NCBI GenBank assembly: GCA_963677375.2
Contig: CAXXIF010000019.1
Coordinates: forward strand, 62,001-126,000
Origin: Pseudaeromonas sp963677375
GTDB lineage: Bacteria > Pseudomonadota > Gammaproteobacteria > Enterobacterales > Aeromonadaceae
Direction of reading: 5' to 3'
Length of the DNA: 64,000 bases
Shown here: positions 62,422 to 64,000 of the stretch, in pieces
Numbering within the stretch: position 1 is the stretch's first letter
Layout of the letters: every line of letters starts with the position of its first letter
Notes under the pieces: generated by a model
Database searches by the model: none
The model's input: the letters and a program-made list of their open reading frames with translations, nothing else
What the model was told of the DNA's origin: nothing
Program-made: the position numbers and the translations under genes

Positions 62422-63834
62422 TTACAGCTCGCGGATATCGACAAAGTGACCGGCAATCGCAGCCGCAGCCGCCATCGCCGGGCTCACCAGATGGGTACGA
62501 CCGCCACGACCCTGACGGCCCTCGAAGTTACGATTGCTGGTGGCGGCACAACGTTCACCCGGTTGCAGGCGATCATTGTTCATCGCCAGACACATGGAGC
62601 AGCCTGGCAGACGCCATTCAAAACCGGCATCGATAAAGATCTGGTCCAGCCCTTCGGCTTCGGCCTGGGCCTTGACCTGTTGGGAGCCGGGAACCACCAG
62701 GGCTTGAACCCCGGCAGCGACCTTCTGCCCCTTGGCCAGCGCGGCCTTGGCGACATCGGCGGCGGCGCGCATATCTTCGATGCGACCATTGGTGCAGGAG
62801 CCGATAAACACCTTGTCGATGGTGACGTCGGTGAGCTTCTTGCCCGCTTCGATAGCCATATATTCCAGCGCCTTGACGCAGGAGTGCTGAGCGACGGCAT
62901 CACTGAAATCGCTGGGGGCCGGGATCGGCTGATCGATACCGATCACCTGACCGGGGTTGGTTCCCCAGGTCACTTGCGGCGCTATGCTGGCGCCATCGAG
63001 TTCTATGGTGGCATCAAACTGGGCGCCGTCGTCGCTCTTGAGCGTCTTCCAGTATTCGACCGCAGCCTCCCAGTCGGCATCCTTGGGTGCAAAGGGACGA
63101 CCCTTGAGGTAGGCGAAGGTGGTTTCATCCGGAGCAATCAGACCCGCTTTGGCACCCATCTCGATGGCCATGTTGCAGACGGTCATCCGTTCTTCCATGG
63201 TCAGGGCTGCAATGGCGTCCCCGCAGAACTCCACCACATAGCCGGTGCCGCCAGCGGTACCGGTCTTGCCGATAATCGCCAGTATGATGTCCTTGGCGCT
63301 GATCCCCGGTGCGACCTTGCCCTTGACTTCGATCTTCAAGGTTTTGGCACGGGATTGCTTCAGGGTCTGGGTGGCCAGCACGTGTTCGACTTCGGAGGTG
63401 CCGATGCCGAAGGCCAGAGCCCCGAAGGCGCCGTGGGTGGCGGTGTGGGAATCCCCGCAGACGATAGTCGTGCCGGGCAGCGTCAGGCCGATCTCCGGGC
63501 CCATGACGTGTACCACGCCTTGCCACTGGTGGCCGAGGCCATAGAGGGGGACGCCGAAGTCGTTGCAGTTCTGGATCAGGGTCTGCATCTGCACGCGAGC
63601 CATCTCGCCGGAGGCGTTGATGTCGCTGCTCTGGGTGGAGACGTTGTGATCCATGGTGGCCCAGGTGCGATCCGGGCGGCGCACCTTGCGTCCCTTCTCC
63701 CGCAGGCCGTCGAAGGCTTGCGGACTGGTGACTTCGTGAGCCAGATGGCGGTCGATATAGATGATAGGGGTTTCGCCTGCGGCCTCGTGGACCACGTGGG
63801 CTTCAAAAACTTTCTGATAAAGCGTCTTGGCCAT
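62422..63834 (-). CDS. leuC: 3-isopropylmalate dehydratase large subunit
   Basis: 470 aa. Aconitase-fold with 4Fe-4S ligands Cys in VFIGSCTNGR and the CxxC of GCSMCLAMN. Starts MAKTLYQKVFEAHVV. Isomerises 2- to 3-isopropylmalate with LeuD. Start is three bases after the leuB stop. Confidence 0.97.
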   Translation of the reverse strand: MAKTLYQKVFEAHVVHEAAGETPIIYIDRHLAHEVTSPQAFDGLREKGRKVRRPDRTWATMDHNVSTQSSDINASGEMARVQMQTLIQNCNDFGVPLYGLGHQWQGVVHVMGPEIGLTLPGTTIVCGDSHTATHGAFGALAFGIGTSEVEHVLATQTLKQSRAKTLKIEVKGKVAPGISAKDIILAIIGKTGTAGGTGYVVEFCGDAIAALTMEERMTVCNMAIEMGAKAGLIAPDETTFAYLKGRPFAPKDADWEAAVEYWKTLKSDDGAQFDATIELDGASIAPQVTWGTNPGQVIGIDQPIPAPSDFSDAVAQHSCVKALEYMAIEAGKKLTDVTIDKVFIGSCTNGRIEDMRAAADVAKAALAKGQKVAAGVQALVVPGSQQVKAQAEAEGLDQIFIDAGFEWRLPGCSMCLAMNNDRLQPGERCAATSNRNFEGRQGRGGRTHLVSPAMAAAAAIAGHFVDIREL

Positions 63835-63837
63835 GAC

Positions 63838-64000
63838 TTAAATCTCCCGGATGCGGGCAGCGATCTGGCTACCCATGTCAGAGGTGCTTTGTACTGGATG
63901 CTTGCCGACACCTTGCAGCAGATCGCCGGTCAGATAACCGTCGGCCAGGGTTTCAGCCACGGCGCGCTCTATGGCCTGGGCAGCGGCTTCCTGCTTGAAG
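63838..64000 (-). CDS. leuB: 3-isopropylmalate dehydrogenase, C-terminal end (runs off the window)
   Basis: The last 53 codons are visible, ending in ERAVAETLADGYLTGDLL ... STSDMGSQIAARIREI and TAA, the typical LeuB C-terminus. Its place directly before leuC fits the leuABCD order. Confidence 0.92.
   Translation of the reverse strand, partial: FKQEAAAQAIERAVAETLADGYLTGDLLQGVGKHPVQSTSDMGSQIAARIREI

Overview
The window looks like chromosome from a gammaproteobacterium of the Aeromonadaceae, most likely Aeromonas. This is an inference from protein resemblance (an E. coli/Vibrio-like gene set), the moderately high GC of most genes, and the gene order yjaG-hupA with purHD and leuBCD nearby. No database search was possible. 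Coding is dense. No rRNA, tRNA, prophage, IS element or CRISPR array was found.

Layout. 1-10 kb: 5' part of a MepM/OapA-like peptidoglycan endopeptidase, D-2-hydroxyacid dehydrogenase, yjaG, a CNNM/CBS membrane protein, hupA, yjjG, a dmeF/dmeR metal efflux pair with a poly-C operator, yidA and ycbX. 10-20 kb: a VF530-type protein with a long Arg/Gly/Pro repeat tail, a lipoprotein pullulanase, and purH-purD separated by a MITE-like repeat. 20-31 kb: a chromosomal ParM/ParR-type pair, a PIN-PhoH ATPase, thiBPQ behind a TPP riboswitch, PilZ, a transglutaminase-like protein, an SbmA/YddA-type ABC exporter and an aldo-keto reductase. 31-37 kb: galETKM and the repressor gene galS. 37-60 kb: a galactan-utilisation region, interrupted at about 40.1-43.9 kb by accessory cargo (GNAT, cupredoxin, an AT-rich DUF3644/HEPN-like gene and a hairpin-rich non-coding stretch). 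60-64 kb: codA and leuD-leuC-leuB.

The most interesting unit is the galactan system. It has four different GH53 endo-beta-1,4-galactanases (one a predicted lipoprotein, three with signal peptides), a LamB-type porin, a MalEFGK-type ABC importer (binding protein, two permeases, divergent ATPase), a GH42 beta-galactosidase without signal peptide, an orphan glucose-type EIIB domain, a small secreted beta-domain protein, a DUF1566 protein and a chemoreceptor broken by a one-base frameshift. The inferred flow is: surface and periplasmic GH53 enzymes cut beta-1,4-galactan, the porin and ABC system import oligomers, GH42 releases galactose in the cytoplasm, and GalM/K/T/E feed it to glycolysis.

A 16-bp LacI/GalR-type operator close to GTGNAANCGNTTNCAC recurs before galE, the porin gene, the importer genes and the lipoprotein galactanase. 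This suggests that the adjacent GalS controls the whole set. CRP-like sites sit at sensible distances from several of these promoters.
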